From: Nonlabens sp. Ci31
GTDB taxonomy: Bacteria; Bacteroidota; Bacteroidia; Flavobacteriales; Flavobacteriaceae
Length of the DNA stretch: 64,000 nucleotides
Assembly (NCBI RefSeq): GCF_012974865.1
Contig: NZ_CP043633.1
Span: 3,097,501-3,161,500, forward strand
Direction of reading: 5' to 3'
Shown: one piece after another, positions 28,453 to 38,406 of the stretch
Layout of the letters: each line of letters starts with the position of its first letter
Numbering within the stretch: the stretch's first letter is position 1
Program-made: the position numbers and the translations under genes
The notes under the pieces: generated by a model
Told to the model about the DNA's origin: nothing
What the model saw: the letters and a program-made list of their open reading frames with translations, nothing else
Database searches by the model: none

Positions 28453-28484
28453 AAAAAGCCATCTCTATCTGAGATGGCTTTTTT
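28453..28484 (+). terminator. Terminator after GAPDH
   Basis: AAGCCATCTC pairs with GAGATGGCTT around a 5-nt loop, then T6. It sits 37 bp after the GAPDH stop. Confidence 0.92.
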
Positions 28485-28510
28485 GATAAATATTATATTT
28501 TGAAAATGTA

Positions 28511-29152
28511 CTAAAACTTTACAGTACTCATCGTTTCCAGCGCTTTACCAATTAGAGTATCTCCTTTTATAATTTCAAAGGTCTCCTTATTTGCTGTATC
28601 ATCATGCAATACTCTGGTCAATACCTGAGCTACATCTGTTCTGGAAATAGATCCTTGCTCACTTAATTTATGTGACAATTGGATATGCTGCGTACCTCCG
28701 TCATTAGTTAATGCCCCTGGTCTTACAATGGTATAATTAAGACCGCTGTTTCTAAGATAGATATCTGCATGGTGTTTTGCTACCATATATTCATGCAATT
28801 CTTTCACTTCTTCTGGTTGATCAGCCCCCATAGAACTTAACATGACAAACTTCTTGATATGGTTAGCCATGGACGCATCTATAAACCTCTTTGCTCCTTC
28901 TTGATCTATTTCTACTACATTTTTACCACCAGACCCAGCTGCAAATATGACTTTATCCATATTTTTACAAGTATGAGAAAGGTCTTCAGAGAGATCTCCC
29001 ATAATCCATTGGACATTTTGATCTTCAAAAAAAGATTTTTGATCCTCTTTACGTATCATCGCTATAGGCTCAAAATACTGAGATTCTTTTAAAAAGTTTA
29101 CAATTTTTTTTCCTGTTGCGCCGGTTGCGCCTGCTATTAGTACTTTTTCCAT
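28511..29152 (-). CDS. Atypical short-chain dehydrogenase (NAD(P)-binding, NmrA/YwnB type)
   Basis: A 213-residue NAD(P)-binding protein: EKVLIAGATGATGKKIVNFL is the nucleotide-binding start, VMLSSMGAD and YTIVRPGALTND are family blocks. I start it at the ATG at 29152, directly before the nucleotide fold; an upstream in-frame ATG at 29209 would add 19 residues unlike the family. Such proteins often act as redox sensors or isomerases; the substrate is unknown. Confidence 0.88.
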   Translation of the reverse strand: MEKVLIAGATGATGKKIVNFLKESQYFEPIAMIRKEDQKSFFEDQNVQWIMGDLSEDLSHTCKNMDKVIFAAGSGGKNVVEIDQEGAKRFIDASMANHIKKFVMLSSMGADQPEEVKELHEYMVAKHHADIYLRNSGLNYTIVRPGALTNDGGTQHIQLSHKLSEQGSISRTDVAQVLTRVLHDDTANKETFEIIKGDTLIGKALETMSTVKF

Positions 29153-29348
29153 AATCTTAATATAGGGAAATGGACTGTGTTTTGTTGGGAGGTTGCATAG
29201 TTTAACCAAGCTTTGTGCTTGTATTAACTTGGTATTCTTTTTTATTTAAGTTTTCTTTAACTTTACCATTGTAAAAATCACAACAATACTTAGGAAAGCT
29301 GTTGCAGCATTTATTTACTATTGTCTTTTACTTAAAACCGTTTTAATT

Positions 29349-29885
29349 ATGAAACTTACTTTATTAGTACTTGCTTTTTTACTTTCTATTGCTGCTGTAA
29401 ATGCCCAAGAATGGGAAGTTTATAAAAATGAAACGCTCGAGTTTAGAGCAGAATATCCGGATACTCCTGATAAGACAGTTCAAAAAGTAGCTACTGCTGT
29501 TGGACAACTGGACATGCACATGATCATGTATGCACCTAATTCAAATGATGATAACGCCGTTTACTCCATCATACGCTCAGATTATCCAGAGGATTCATTT
29601 ACAGACGCTGATGAGGCAAGGTACCTTGAAATACTCGATGGTGCCGTTGAAGGTGCTCGTAGCAATCTAAATGGTACTATGGTTTTTGATAGAAGTGTTA
29701 CTTTTAACGGTTTTCCTGGAAGGTATATTAAAATCGAAATACCAGGAGCCTATGTTTACATGAATGCGATACTGGTAAATAATACCATGTTTATTGCCCA
29801 AGTTATTTGCGAAACAGAGAAAGACAACAACTCGAGTATTCAAAAGTTTTTAAACTCGTTTGACATTATTAAAGTCAGAGAATAG
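29349..29885 (+). CDS. Secreted hypothetical protein
   Basis: A 178-residue exported protein with signal peptide MKLTLLVLAFLLSIAAVNAQ. The mature part (EWEVYKNETLEFRAEYPDTP and later GRYIKIEIPG) resembles small PsbP/YbjN-like folds, but I cannot name a family. It is transcribed on its own before the acyltransferase gene. Confidence 0.75.
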   Translation: MKLTLLVLAFLLSIAAVNAQEWEVYKNETLEFRAEYPDTPDKTVQKVATAVGQLDMHMIMYAPNSNDDNAVYSIIRSDYPEDSFTDADEARYLEILDGAVEGARSNLNGTMVFDRSVTFNGFPGRYIKIEIPGAYVYMNAILVNNTMFIAQVICETEKDNNSSIQKFLNSFDIIKVRE

Positions 29886-29938
29886 TTGGTTTGCTTACAT
29901 ACTAAAATGTAGTAGCTTCACGATTTCTAAATAGATAC

Positions 29939-30997
29939 ATGCACTTAAAACCTCTTACTTCCCTACGATTTTTATTTGCGTTGATGGTTTTTGTCTCTCA
30001 TCTTGATTTTTTAAGGAGAAGCAATTATGAATGGTTGAGAACTGTATACCAAGATATTTTAGTTCATGGCTATATAGGTGTGAGTTTCTTTTTTATTCTC
30101 AGTGGTTTTATATTGACACATGTCTATCATTCTCAAATCGATGCTAGTAAAAAAGAGCGTAAGAAGTTTTTTATTGCCCGACTAGCGCGCATCTATCCGT
30201 TGCATTTTGTGACATTTTTAATTGCGATTCCGTTGATGTTTTGGGGACAGGAAATCAATGCAAAAGGATGGCTACTTGGGTTATCCAACGCTACGCTCAC
30301 ACAGAGTTATTTACCTTTTAAAGAGTTGTATTTCTCTTTCAATGGCCCTTCCTGGAGTGTTTCCTGTGAAGTATTTTTCTATTTGTGCTTTCCATTTTTA
30401 CTCCGCTTTTTTGTTAAGATAGGTCAATTGAAATACTACCTCACTGCAGCATTGGCTTTGACAATTTTACTACTTCCCCATTTTATTGATTCCCAATGGC
30501 ATCACGGGTTGTTTTATATCAATCCGTTGTTTAGAATAGTTGATTTTATACTTGGAATCGTTTTGTACGATCTATACGTGCACCTCAAAAGTAAAAAACC
30601 CCTGATTCATTTCACTAGACTTGAACTGTTGAGCATTGGTGTTTTTATGTTGTTTTTCAGCTTGCGCAATAAGGTTTCAGAAACAGCTCTTTACAGTGTG
30701 TTTTATTGGATTCCAATGATGGGGATGATTCTTGTTTTTGCCTTTCAAAAAGGTAAAATATCAGAAATTTTAAGTCATAAATATGCCCTCTGGCTAGGTG
30801 AAATAAGCTTTGGGTTCTATATGATACATCATTTGGTGTTGCGTTATTTCACTTTAGGAAACGGGAAGTTGGAATGGGTGACCAACGATTATATCATTAT
30901 AAGCATACTGCTATCGATTTCCATTATTGGTGCAGGAATAAGCCATCGTTTTTTTGAAGTTCCTTTAAATAGGATGATACGACATAAGTGTAAATAA
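29939..30997 (+). CDS. Membrane acyltransferase, OafA/YrhL family
   Basis: A 352-residue inner-membrane protein with about ten helices. The family start (LTSLRFLFALMVFVSHLDFL, candidate catalytic His20), GYIGVSFFFILSGFILTHVY and FIARLARIYPLHFVTF are typical of acyltransferase-3 enzymes, which O-acetylate polysaccharides. No sugar-synthesis genes are nearby, so the target is unknown. Confidence 0.92.
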   Translation: MHLKPLTSLRFLFALMVFVSHLDFLRRSNYEWLRTVYQDILVHGYIGVSFFFILSGFILTHVYHSQIDASKKERKKFFIARLARIYPLHFVTFLIAIPLMFWGQEINAKGWLLGLSNATLTQSYLPFKELYFSFNGPSWSVSCEVFFYLCFPFLLRFFVKIGQLKYYLTAALALTILLLPHFIDSQWHHGLFYINPLFRIVDFILGIVLYDLYVHLKSKKPLIHFTRLELLSIGVFMLFFSLRNKVSETALYSVFYWIPMMGMILVFAFQKGKISEILSHKYALWLGEISFGFYMIHHLVLRYFTLGNGKLEWVTNDYIIISILLSISIIGAGISHRFFEVPLNRMIRHKCK

Positions 30998-31023
30998 AGC
31001 CTAAAGAAGGTTGCGACTGCAAT

Positions 31024-32175
31024 TTACATTTTTGCCTTCAACACTTTGGAAGCTTGGGTATAACCGCCATTATCTCCATCTAGAAAATGGATGTGATAAT
31101 CATCTACCGCGGTGACAAAGCAAGATAGAATACTACTCGAACTCGTATAATAACCATACTTCAACTTGTTTGCTCCTTCTAACTCGTCCAGGTAGGCAAG
31201 TAATTCATCCCGTTGAGATGCTTCTCCTGTGATAACTGTGTTGATAGAACCATCGAGTAATAAGGTCTCTGTCAGTTGTATCAAATCATTGAGATAGTTC
31301 TTACCAGGCCTGGTATATGTAGTAAAAATACTTCCTGCGATACTACGCCACCAGCTGGCAGCTATTTTCCCTCCAGTTACCTCCTTATATTTCATTTTCA
31401 CCTCATTTTTAAATCTGCTTAAGTGGTGTACCATTTTTAACTTACCAGCAGAGATAGGGTGCCTTATCGTATCTTCTCCGTAAATGAGATCCATTTTTTT
31501 CAACACCTCACTGTACAGTTCTGATTGTGATGCTACCGCAGCGGCGCTTATGATGAGCGATAAGACTTCATTACCTTTTTGAGGTGGTTTTATTTTATCC
31601 CATTTACACTCCATTCCTTGCAGGTCTAGATTATAAGTCCTCTGTTCCATAGTCTTTTGTGGCTCACTTGCTTTTATAGAACGTTCTGCCATTTGTAGCG
31701 CATCGCCTAGTATAATAGGCATTCTATGTAAATCATTGTGCTTGTATTTAGCTATTCTAAGTTGTGCCCCTTGCTCTTTCATTTTTCCCACATTGCGATG
31801 ACCTACACGCAAAAAGAAATCAAAAGAAAGGCTGCAACGTTCTTGATGCAATTGCAATGCAAATAAACAATCTGCTAGGATTTCATTTGGAACCAGTAAA
31901 GTAGCTCCATCACCACCAAAAAAGAACGGGATATCAATGCCTTTAGCTCGAGAAATATTTAAACAAGCTACTATAGAGCCTGTGGCGGCAAGATTTACTA
32001 ATTGCTGTTTCCCTTCCTGTACTGCTTGAGTAGAATTCTTTATATCAGTCACGATGATATTCCATTCATTAGGCACCTCTGTAAAGGCGGTCTTTTCTAA
32101 GAGCAACTCGTGCAGTGCGCCATAATGGAGGTGTAATTGGGAATAAAAGGAACTGTATTTATACGACATCTTCAA
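31024..32175 (-). CDS. DUF3095 family protein
   Basis: A 383-residue cytoplasmic protein. WNIIVTDIKNSTQAVQEGK near the N-terminus, PFFFGGDGATLLVP and the C-terminal helical region match DUF3095. The first two motifs recall the metal- and nucleotide-binding loops of class III adenylyl/guanylyl cyclases (VTDI...FGGDGATLL), so a cyclase-like role is possible but unproven. Confidence 0.85.
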   Translation of the reverse strand: MKMSYKYSSFYSQLHLHYGALHELLLEKTAFTEVPNEWNIIVTDIKNSTQAVQEGKQQLVNLAATGSIVACLNISRAKGIDIPFFFGGDGATLLVPNEILADCLFALQLHQERCSLSFDFFLRVGHRNVGKMKEQGAQLRIAKYKHNDLHRMPIILGDALQMAERSIKASEPQKTMEQRTYNLDLQGMECKWDKIKPPQKGNEVLSLIISAAAVASQSELYSEVLKKMDLIYGEDTIRHPISAGKLKMVHHLSRFKNEVKMKYKEVTGGKIAASWWRSIAGSIFTTYTRPGKNYLNDLIQLTETLLLDGSINTVITGEASQRDELLAYLDELEGANKLKYGYYTSSSSILSCFVTAVDDYHIHFLDGDNGGYTQASKVLKAKM

Positions 32176-32273
32176 ACTTACGTTATTCCGCTTATATCTA
32201 TGCTAGGAATCGCTAAAATCAGTTCCTCCCCTCTGCCCATTAAAACCATTTTAAATTCTTATTTTTACGTTAG

Positions 32274-34247
32274 ATGAATCTTTTAAAAAAGTTATGTTTG
32301 GTAGTTGGTTTGGTTTTCGCTTTCGCGAAAGCGGAATCACAAGTAGTTATTAACGAGTTTGATGCCAATACTCCTAGCACAGATACTGCCGAATTTATCG
32401 AATTAAAATCAGACGCTCCATTCTTCTCTTTACATGGATATGTACTCGTTTTATTCAATGGCTCTTCTAGCTTTACTACAGGTATGGGAAGGAGTTATTA
32501 CGCATTAGATCTGGATAGTTATACCACCGATTCCAACGGTCTTTTTGTAATTGGAGGATCAGATGTGTCACCAGTTGCAGACGTACTCCTATTAAACAAT
32601 ACCATCCAAAACGGTACAGATGCTATCGCACTATATTTAGGAAATGATACCGACTGGCCAGAATTTACTTTTGCTAGTCCCTCCAACTTAGTTCAATCAG
32701 TAATTTATGGAACCCAAGCAAACAGCATTCAAAATCTTATCAATTTATTAGGCCAACAACCCGTATATAATGAAGCTATTAATGGGAATAATGATACAGA
32801 ATCCTTTCAGCTTAAAATGGACGGTACATTTGAAGTAAAAGCACCAACCCCACATGCTCTTAATGACGCAAGCTTTCCCAGCTATATAGGACTAAGTTTT
32901 ACCACTAGTAAGCTGGAACTGACGGAGCCAGACAGCTTTGATGTCATTTTTACACTTAGTCAAGCTCCTACAGCAGCTTTTACATTGGGGTTTAGCTTCC
33001 ATAATTTTGGCTTTAACACAGCAGACTATACTGGAGCAACTACTTTTACCATCCCCGCGGGACAGAACAGTACCACACTCAGTTACACGATCGTGGATGA
33101 TGCCCTCGATGAAGGAGATGAGTCCTTGCTTATAGACCTAGATAATAATTTACCAGTAGGATTTAAAAGATTAAAAGACCGCGAAGAACTATTTGTGATC
33201 GACAACGACTTCCAAGTTGCCGGTTATGGGACACCACTAGCGCCTACTTATGGAAATGTGTCCAGCAGCGCGCCTGCTAATTATTACAACATTATCAACC
33301 AGCTTGCTTCACCACAACTAGAGCTTGCAATTACGACATTAATTGCCGAAGAAAATATAGTACGTATACACACCTATAGCGATGTAACAGACATTTTAAA
33401 AGAGGCAGATGTCTCTCCTTTAAACTCCAACAAGGTCTGGCTGATGTATACGGAGCAGGAACGAAGAGTTATAAATTTTCAAACCAGTAGTTCCAGCATT
33501 GGTAAGTGGAATAGAGAGCACATTTGGTCGCGCTCACGAGGTCGCTTTACAGACATTGAGTACGATGGGCTTAGTGATGGAATGTCCATCTGGACAGAAA
33601 CCAATGCAGACAGTTTGCGTCACGGTCAAAGCGATGCACATCATCTTAGAGCTACTGATGGACCAGAAAACAGTTCCAGAGGAAATAGCGATTATCCAGA
33701 ATACAACGGCCCTATTAGTTCACAAGGCAGTTGGCATGGCGATGTAGCTCGTGCGCTATTTTACATGGATTTACGCTACAACAATTTAACCTTAGTAAAT
33801 GGAAACCCGGCAAATAGTACTATTGGACAACTAGGAGATCTTGCTACTTTGATACAGTGGCACAGAAATGATCCGCCAGATGATTTTGAAATGAATCGCA
33901 ATAATGTGGTCTATAATTGGCAAATCAATAGAAACCCATTTATAGATCTACCAGATTTGGTGGAGTTTATTTATGGCAACCAGGTAGGCCAAATCTTTAC
34001 TTTGTCCGAAGAGACAGAAGTGCTTTCTCAAATTGTATGCACCCCTAACCCGACTAACAATGAATTAAGGCTAGCGCATATTATCAGTCCGGTAGCGCTT
34101 TTTATTTACGATGCATACGGAAGAATGGTGCTTACGCAAGAATTGAATCAAGATACCACTATCTACCACGATCTTAAATCTGGAATCTATCTCGTACATT
34201 TTAAAAAAGGAAATCAGACTAGGGTTGAGAAACTGTTGGTGAGGTGA
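32274..34247 (+). CDS. Secreted endonuclease I with lamin-tail and Calx-beta domains, T9SS-sorted
   Basis: A 657-residue exported nuclease. After a signal peptide comes a lamin-tail-like domain (VVINEFDANTPSTDTAEFIE), a Calx-beta-like domain (about 205-310), then the endonuclease I domain (about 320-570) with KWNREHIWSRSRG, SDAHHLRATDGPENSSRGN and GDVARALFYMDLRY, which hold the catalytic His and Asn. The C-terminus (CTPNPTNNELRLAHI...YDAYGRMVL) is a T9SS tail. It likely digests extracellular DNA. The palindrome CGCTTTCGCGAAAGCG lies within the signal-peptide coding region (32319-32334, FAFAKAES). Confidence 0.9.
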   Translation: MNLLKKLCLVVGLVFAFAKAESQVVINEFDANTPSTDTAEFIELKSDAPFFSLHGYVLVLFNGSSSFTTGMGRSYYALDLDSYTTDSNGLFVIGGSDVSPVADVLLLNNTIQNGTDAIALYLGNDTDWPEFTFASPSNLVQSVIYGTQANSIQNLINLLGQQPVYNEAINGNNDTESFQLKMDGTFEVKAPTPHALNDASFPSYIGLSFTTSKLELTEPDSFDVIFTLSQAPTAAFTLGFSFHNFGFNTADYTGATTFTIPAGQNSTTLSYTIVDDALDEGDESLLIDLDNNLPVGFKRLKDREELFVIDNDFQVAGYGTPLAPTYGNVSSSAPANYYNIINQLASPQLELAITTLIAEENIVRIHTYSDVTDILKEADVSPLNSNKVWLMYTEQERRVINFQTSSSSIGKWNREHIWSRSRGRFTDIEYDGLSDGMSIWTETNADSLRHGQSDAHHLRATDGPENSSRGNSDYPEYNGPISSQGSWHGDVARALFYMDLRYNNLTLVNGNPANSTIGQLGDLATLIQWHRNDPPDDFEMNRNNVVYNWQINRNPFIDLPDLVEFIYGNQVGQIFTLSEETEVLSQIVCTPNPTNNELRLAHIISPVALFIYDAYGRMVLTQELNQDTTIYHDLKSGIYLVHFKKGNQTRVEKLLVR

Positions 34248-35083
34248 ACCGGCCAGTTATTATTAGTTTTATAAAATAATAAAAAGAAATACATGTGCGC
34301 ACTCGTTGCCAACTAGCGCTAGCAAAAGATAAATAGCTAGACAGTTCTTGTGGAAAATAAAAAAGAAGTTCACCTATAATTACCCCAAGTCTTATAAATG
34401 TCCTCTTGTTTTTTTTTGGATTGTTAGACCGTTATTTTCCCACTTATTCTGGTGTAGATACGGGAGGTTTTTTTTAGAGCTGTTATAATGGAAGGTATTT
34501 TTTTGTCTGGTTGTTGGGTTTCTTCTCTATAAACTTTTATCAAAATAGAATGAAAAATAGCACCAACAAATGCACGTTAGTGCTAGTTGGCAACTAGAGC
34601 CGTTCTGAGGAATTTGTTCCTTGCGGACTTAAAAACTTTTCAAAATTCTTATAATTGAACTACAAAGCCGGAATAGAAAGATATAAAAAGCTCCCTAAAA
34701 GGCATAATGATTGCAAATTGCGCGCATTTATAATGCGAGAGTGTAATCGCTACTAGATGCGGAACAAATTTGAGTTCTACCTTTTTCATTCACTTAAAAC
34801 TCCCAATCCCAAGTTTCTCAGCATGACAGAGCTGCTTAATATGATTTAGTTCCAATGATGTATAGTGCTCTACTACTAGTGATGGTATAAAAGTATGGCC
34901 TGAGTTAATTTGCCCATAGTACGGTTTATTAAATCTGGCTTAAAGCCTAAAAAATTACAATGATTCCATCTAAAACATTCATTTAAAAGTACTTAAGTTA
35001 AATCACAACATAGCGGGAATAAAAGCGACAATAGAATTTAATAACAATTAGAAAACAGGGACTTTAGTTGCTATATTTATCCA
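34248..35083. other. Gene-free stretch holding a long inverted repeat
   Basis: About 835 bp without a gene. GTTGCCAACTAGCGCTAGC at 34305-34323 and GTTAGTGCTAGTTGGCAAC at 34576-34594 are inverted copies with two mismatches. No ORF or target duplication marks a transposon. Nothing else was recognised in 34600-35083 apart from the upstream region of the next gene. Confidence 0.6.
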
Positions 35084-35683
35084 ATGAAAAAAACTGTATT
35101 ACTTTTTTGTGTTTGCGTTATGGGATATAGCGTTATGGCACAAAGCGAGGACGTTTCTGAAATACGTCTTGCAAAAAATGAAATTTCATCAAATATTCTC
35201 GATTTAGTTATCGCAGGTTCTTTGAACGTGACTTATGAGCGAATGTTAAATAATAACATCAGTCTTGCTGGTAGCGCTACTTTTTTTGACACCTATGGGT
35301 ATTACGATGCAGGTTACCTAGAATCGACTAATGCAGTTTCCTTCCGCGCCTCAGCAAACTTCTATGTCAGCAAACGCCGTCAGTTTGAAGGACTGTATTT
35401 TTACCCATTACTAAAGATACGAACAGGTGAAGTTACCAGTGATTACGACGTATATATTTACAATGATCAGGGTGATTTTGAACAAACCGACCGTCGTAAT
35501 TATGATATAAGTGGCTTTTCAGCTGGTTTAGGTCTCGGTAACAAATGGTTGATTCAAGATAAATTCACAGTGACGGTTTTTGGAGAAGTTGCGAGGAACT
35601 TGGGTAAAAACTTAGAAAAGGAAAATGCAGATTTAGGTAATGTAGAGCCACGCTTAGGTATTAACTTTGGTTATCGTTTCTAA
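35084..35683 (+). CDS. Outer-membrane beta-barrel protein
   Basis: A 199-residue exported protein with signal peptide MKKTVLLFCVCVMGYSVMAQ, then alternating beta-strand pattern with aromatic ends and a final Tyr-Arg-Phe (LGINFGYRF), the usual C-terminal strand of outer-membrane barrels. It is of the small DUF3575-like type. Role unknown. Confidence 0.82.
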   Translation: MKKTVLLFCVCVMGYSVMAQSEDVSEIRLAKNEISSNILDLVIAGSLNVTYERMLNNNISLAGSATFFDTYGYYDAGYLESTNAVSFRASANFYVSKRRQFEGLYFYPLLKIRTGEVTSDYDVYIYNDQGDFEQTDRRNYDISGFSAGLGLGNKWLIQDKFTVTVFGEVARNLGKNLEKENADLGNVEPRLGINFGYRF

Positions 35684-35727
35684 TAGTTATTAAGGCAGTA
35701 TTCATAATCTTAAATTTAATAAAACAG

Positions 35728-35763
35728 AAAAAATCCCATGCCGATAACCGAGATGGGATTTTT
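35728..35763. terminator. Bidirectional terminator
   Basis: AAAAAATCCCAT and ATGGGATTTTT form the stem around a 12-nt loop between two convergent genes. Confidence 0.9.
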
Positions 35764-35789
35764 AAGTTTGTATTTAAATCTCTAATTGA

Positions 35790-37802
35790 TTAGTCCCATT
35801 TAGAACCAAAGAACTTAGAACGACTTCCTTTTTTTTCTCCAGAAGAGCTGTTTGAATCAGACTCTTCTCTTTTAGGTCTAGACTCCCGGTTTTTAAAACC
35901 GCCTCCACTAGAACTAGAATCATCATTTGATCTAGAGCTGCGACCCTTAAAGCCACCACCAGAATTAGAGTCATCATCACGACGTCCTCTATGACTGCTT
36001 CCACCGCCGTCGCTGCTTCTTCCTTTAAAGCCACCGCCAGAACGGGAATCACTATCTCTATTTCCTTTATAACCACCACTAGAGTTGCCATCACGATTTC
36101 CTTTGTAACCGCCACCGCTGCTTCTACCGCGACCACTATCTCTACCACCGCGACCGCCACTATCTCTAGATTCTGTTACTACACCTTCGTGAATATTTGC
36201 TCTTATTTCGCGATTATTGCGCTCTGTACCGTTGAGTTTCTCCATTTGAGAAGCTACTTCTTCTTTTACATCCATAAAGGAGTGCGCTCCATCTAATACG
36301 ATACGACCTATGTCGTTTCCTGTAATACCAGTAACATCACATACAAAGCCTAATAAAGCCCCTTTGTTCATGTCATCCTTACGACCTACATTGATAAAGT
36401 AGGTTTTCATCCCTTCTTCTTTACCTCTAGATCTAGGTTTTCTCTCGCGGTATTCACCACTATCTTCACGACCTTTAGATCGGTCATTAAGATCTGTAAT
36501 AGAGTTACGTTTATATATTTTATTAAATTCTTGACTTAAGAATTTGCCAATAAGTTCTTCTTTGGTTACCTCTTCAAGACTTGCTTTAACTTCATCAAAA
36601 AGTTCGTCAGTAATCTTATTGTTTACTTCTAAATCTTTTATTCCATTAGTCCATCTTGAAATACGTTTTGCAGTAATTGCTTCAAGAGCTGGAATTTCTC
36701 CCTTGTCAAACTTTATAGAGAGTTTACTCTCCATATACTTCAATTTACGCATATCACCTTTAGTAATTAAGGCAATAGATTCTCCTTTTTTACCTGCACG
36801 AGCGGTACGACCAGAACGGTGGGCATAAAATTCAGGATCATCTGGTAAAGCAAAGTGGATAACGTGTGTTATATCTTCTACATCAATACCACGAGCGGCA
36901 ACATCTGTTGCGATCAATAATTTTAGATTTTTATTTCTAAAACGTTTCATTGCAGCATCACGCTGTGCTTGTGACATATCTCCATGAAGTGCCTCAGTAG
37001 AATAACCATTGTTATTGAGCTCATCAGCCACTTGTTGTGTATCTCTTTTTGTACGACAAAAAACCACACCAAACATATCTTGATCAAAATCCAACATTCT
37101 TCTTAGAGCTTCGGTTTTATCACGTGCTTTTAATTGAACATATTGGTGAGAGATATTGTTATTTACAATTTCCTCGCGGTTGATACGCACCTCTTCAGGA
37201 TTTTTCATGTAGGTATCTACAATCTTCTTGATTTCCTTTGCCATAGTAGCAGAGAACAACCAGATATTGCGACCTACGTCTGTTTTAGAAAGTATAAAAT
37301 CAATGTCTTCACGGAAACCCATGTTCAACATCTCATCTGCTTCATCAAGAATCAAAAACTTCAACGCATCGAGTTTGATCTCGCGACGTTTCATAAGATC
37401 CATAAGACGTCCTGGAGTGGCCACAATTACTTGTGCTCCACGTCTGATGTCTTTGATTTGGCCCATGATATTTGCTCCTCCAAAAACGGGTACGACATTA
37501 AGTCTTCCCATTTTTTGAGACATCGCTTCTATCTGACGACAAATTTGTTGTGCTAGTTCACGCGTTGGGGCTAGAATTAATGCCTGCGTGTCTTTTGAGT
37601 TGGTATCCATTAGCTCTAGTAACGGTATACCGAAAGCTGCTGTTTTCCCTGTACCGGTCTGCGCCAGACCTATAAAATCTCCATCGTGCTTCAGCAAGAT
37701 TGGAATTGCTTGCTGTTGAATCTCTGTTGGATTCACAAATCCCATTTCAGCAAGGCCGTCTAATAACGGCTGAGTAAGCCCTAAGGCTTCAAAATTTTTC
37801 AA
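35790..37802 (-). CDS. DEAD-box RNA helicase with DbpA-type RNA-binding domain and Gly/Ser/Arg-rich tail
   Basis: A 670-residue helicase acting on structured RNA such as rRNA. Motifs: GLAQTGTGKTAAFG (I), LAPTRELAQQI (Ia), LDEADEMLNMGF (II), LFSATMA (III), ATDVAARGIDVEDITHVI (V), HRSGRTARAGKKG (VI). A DbpA-like RNA-binding domain follows (about 455-540), then a low-complexity tail full of SGGG, KGNRD and RGR segments. I start it at the TTG at 37802, not the TTG at 37835, because a TAnnTTTG promoter box (TATTTTTG, 37832-37825 minus) overlaps the extra upstream codons. Confidence 0.93.
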   Translation of the reverse strand: MKNFEALGLTQPLLDGLAEMGFVNPTEIQQQAIPILLKHDGDFIGLAQTGTGKTAAFGIPLLELMDTNSKDTQALILAPTRELAQQICRQIEAMSQKMGRLNVVPVFGGANIMGQIKDIRRGAQVIVATPGRLMDLMKRREIKLDALKFLILDEADEMLNMGFREDIDFILSKTDVGRNIWLFSATMAKEIKKIVDTYMKNPEEVRINREEIVNNNISHQYVQLKARDKTEALRRMLDFDQDMFGVVFCRTKRDTQQVADELNNNGYSTEALHGDMSQAQRDAAMKRFRNKNLKLLIATDVAARGIDVEDITHVIHFALPDDPEFYAHRSGRTARAGKKGESIALITKGDMRKLKYMESKLSIKFDKGEIPALEAITAKRISRWTNGIKDLEVNNKITDELFDEVKASLEEVTKEELIGKFLSQEFNKIYKRNSITDLNDRSKGREDSGEYRERKPRSRGKEEGMKTYFINVGRKDDMNKGALLGFVCDVTGITGNDIGRIVLDGAHSFMDVKEEVASQMEKLNGTERNNREIRANIHEGVVTESRDSGGRGGRDSGRGRSSGGGYKGNRDGNSSGGYKGNRDSDSRSGGGFKGRSSDGGGSSHRGRRDDDSNSGGGFKGRSSRSNDDSSSSGGGFKNRESRPKREESDSNSSSGEKKGSRSKFFGSKWD

Positions 37803-37824
37803 ATAACTGTTTTTAAATATTTTG

Positions 37825-37832
37825 CAAAAATA
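37825..37832 (-). promoter_or_regulatory. -7 box of the helicase gene
   Basis: TATTTTTG on the minus strand, a perfect TAnnTTTG match, 23 bp before the chosen TTG start. It implies a short leader. Confidence 0.6.
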
Positions 37833-37835
37833 CAA

Positions 37836-38113
37836 CTTTAATATGAAATAGTTATCATATAAATAAATAGGACGTTAATTAACTCTGTTATAGGCTCCTG
37901 TTATCCCTTTTTGAAAATATTATGGTGTACTTTCCTTGTGGTCGCATACATTCAAAATCCATTAGAATTGGACCTTATCAAAACACAGGTTTTTTTTAAG
38001 GAATAGCGAGTTCATAGTAAAAGGAGTTATTTTTAAGAAGTTGCCGACAATAAGGAAATTTCCCTATTTTTATTCAATATGGCAACTTTCATAGGAATGG
38101 AGCATACTAATTA
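37836..38113. other. Gene-free stretch before the relic cassettes
   Basis: About 280 bp between the helicase promoter and the first relic core at 38114. The last 20 bases (AGCATACTAATTA before GTTGCGG) may be the worn right half of another cassette end site; otherwise nothing was recognised. Confidence 0.4.
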
Positions 38114-38213
38114 GTTGCGGCAAATGCAAAAAAATAAGTCTTTGTATTGAAATTTAGTTTGTAAAAAGTAAATTATAATTAGCCTTTGAGTTGTGAAACC
38201 AAAGCGAAACTGA

Positions 38214-38402
38214 ATGAAATGTTCTCCACTTTATTGAATATTGACCAAAGATGCCTAGTATGGATTGTCGCAGATAGGTTCGCACGTAAAAATGCGCCAC
38301 GAAACTAAAGAAGGAACAATTATCTTTCCAAATCACGGAAGCTCGGAAATGGGTAAAGGATTGGAAAATAAAATCCTAAAAGACGCTGGAATTAAAAGAT
38401 AA
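38214..38402 (+). pseudogene. hicA: HicA toxin, two in-frame stops
   Basis: A 62-codon frame reads MKCSPLY, stop, ILTKDA, stop, YGLSQIGSHVKMRHETKEGT then IIFPNHGSSEMGKGLENKIL. The GSH motif with the HicA catalytic histidine and the FPNHG block are intact, but TGA and TAG codons interrupt the N-terminal part. HicA is an mRNA-cleaving toxin; here it cannot be made whole. It lies directly before a broken hicB. Confidence 0.85.
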
Positions 38403-38406
38403 GATT

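Noticed and set aside
35774..36160. 128-codon Val/Ala-rich minus-strand frame
   Set aside because: It is a shadow of the Gly/Ser/Arg-rich tail of the DEAD-box helicase in another frame.
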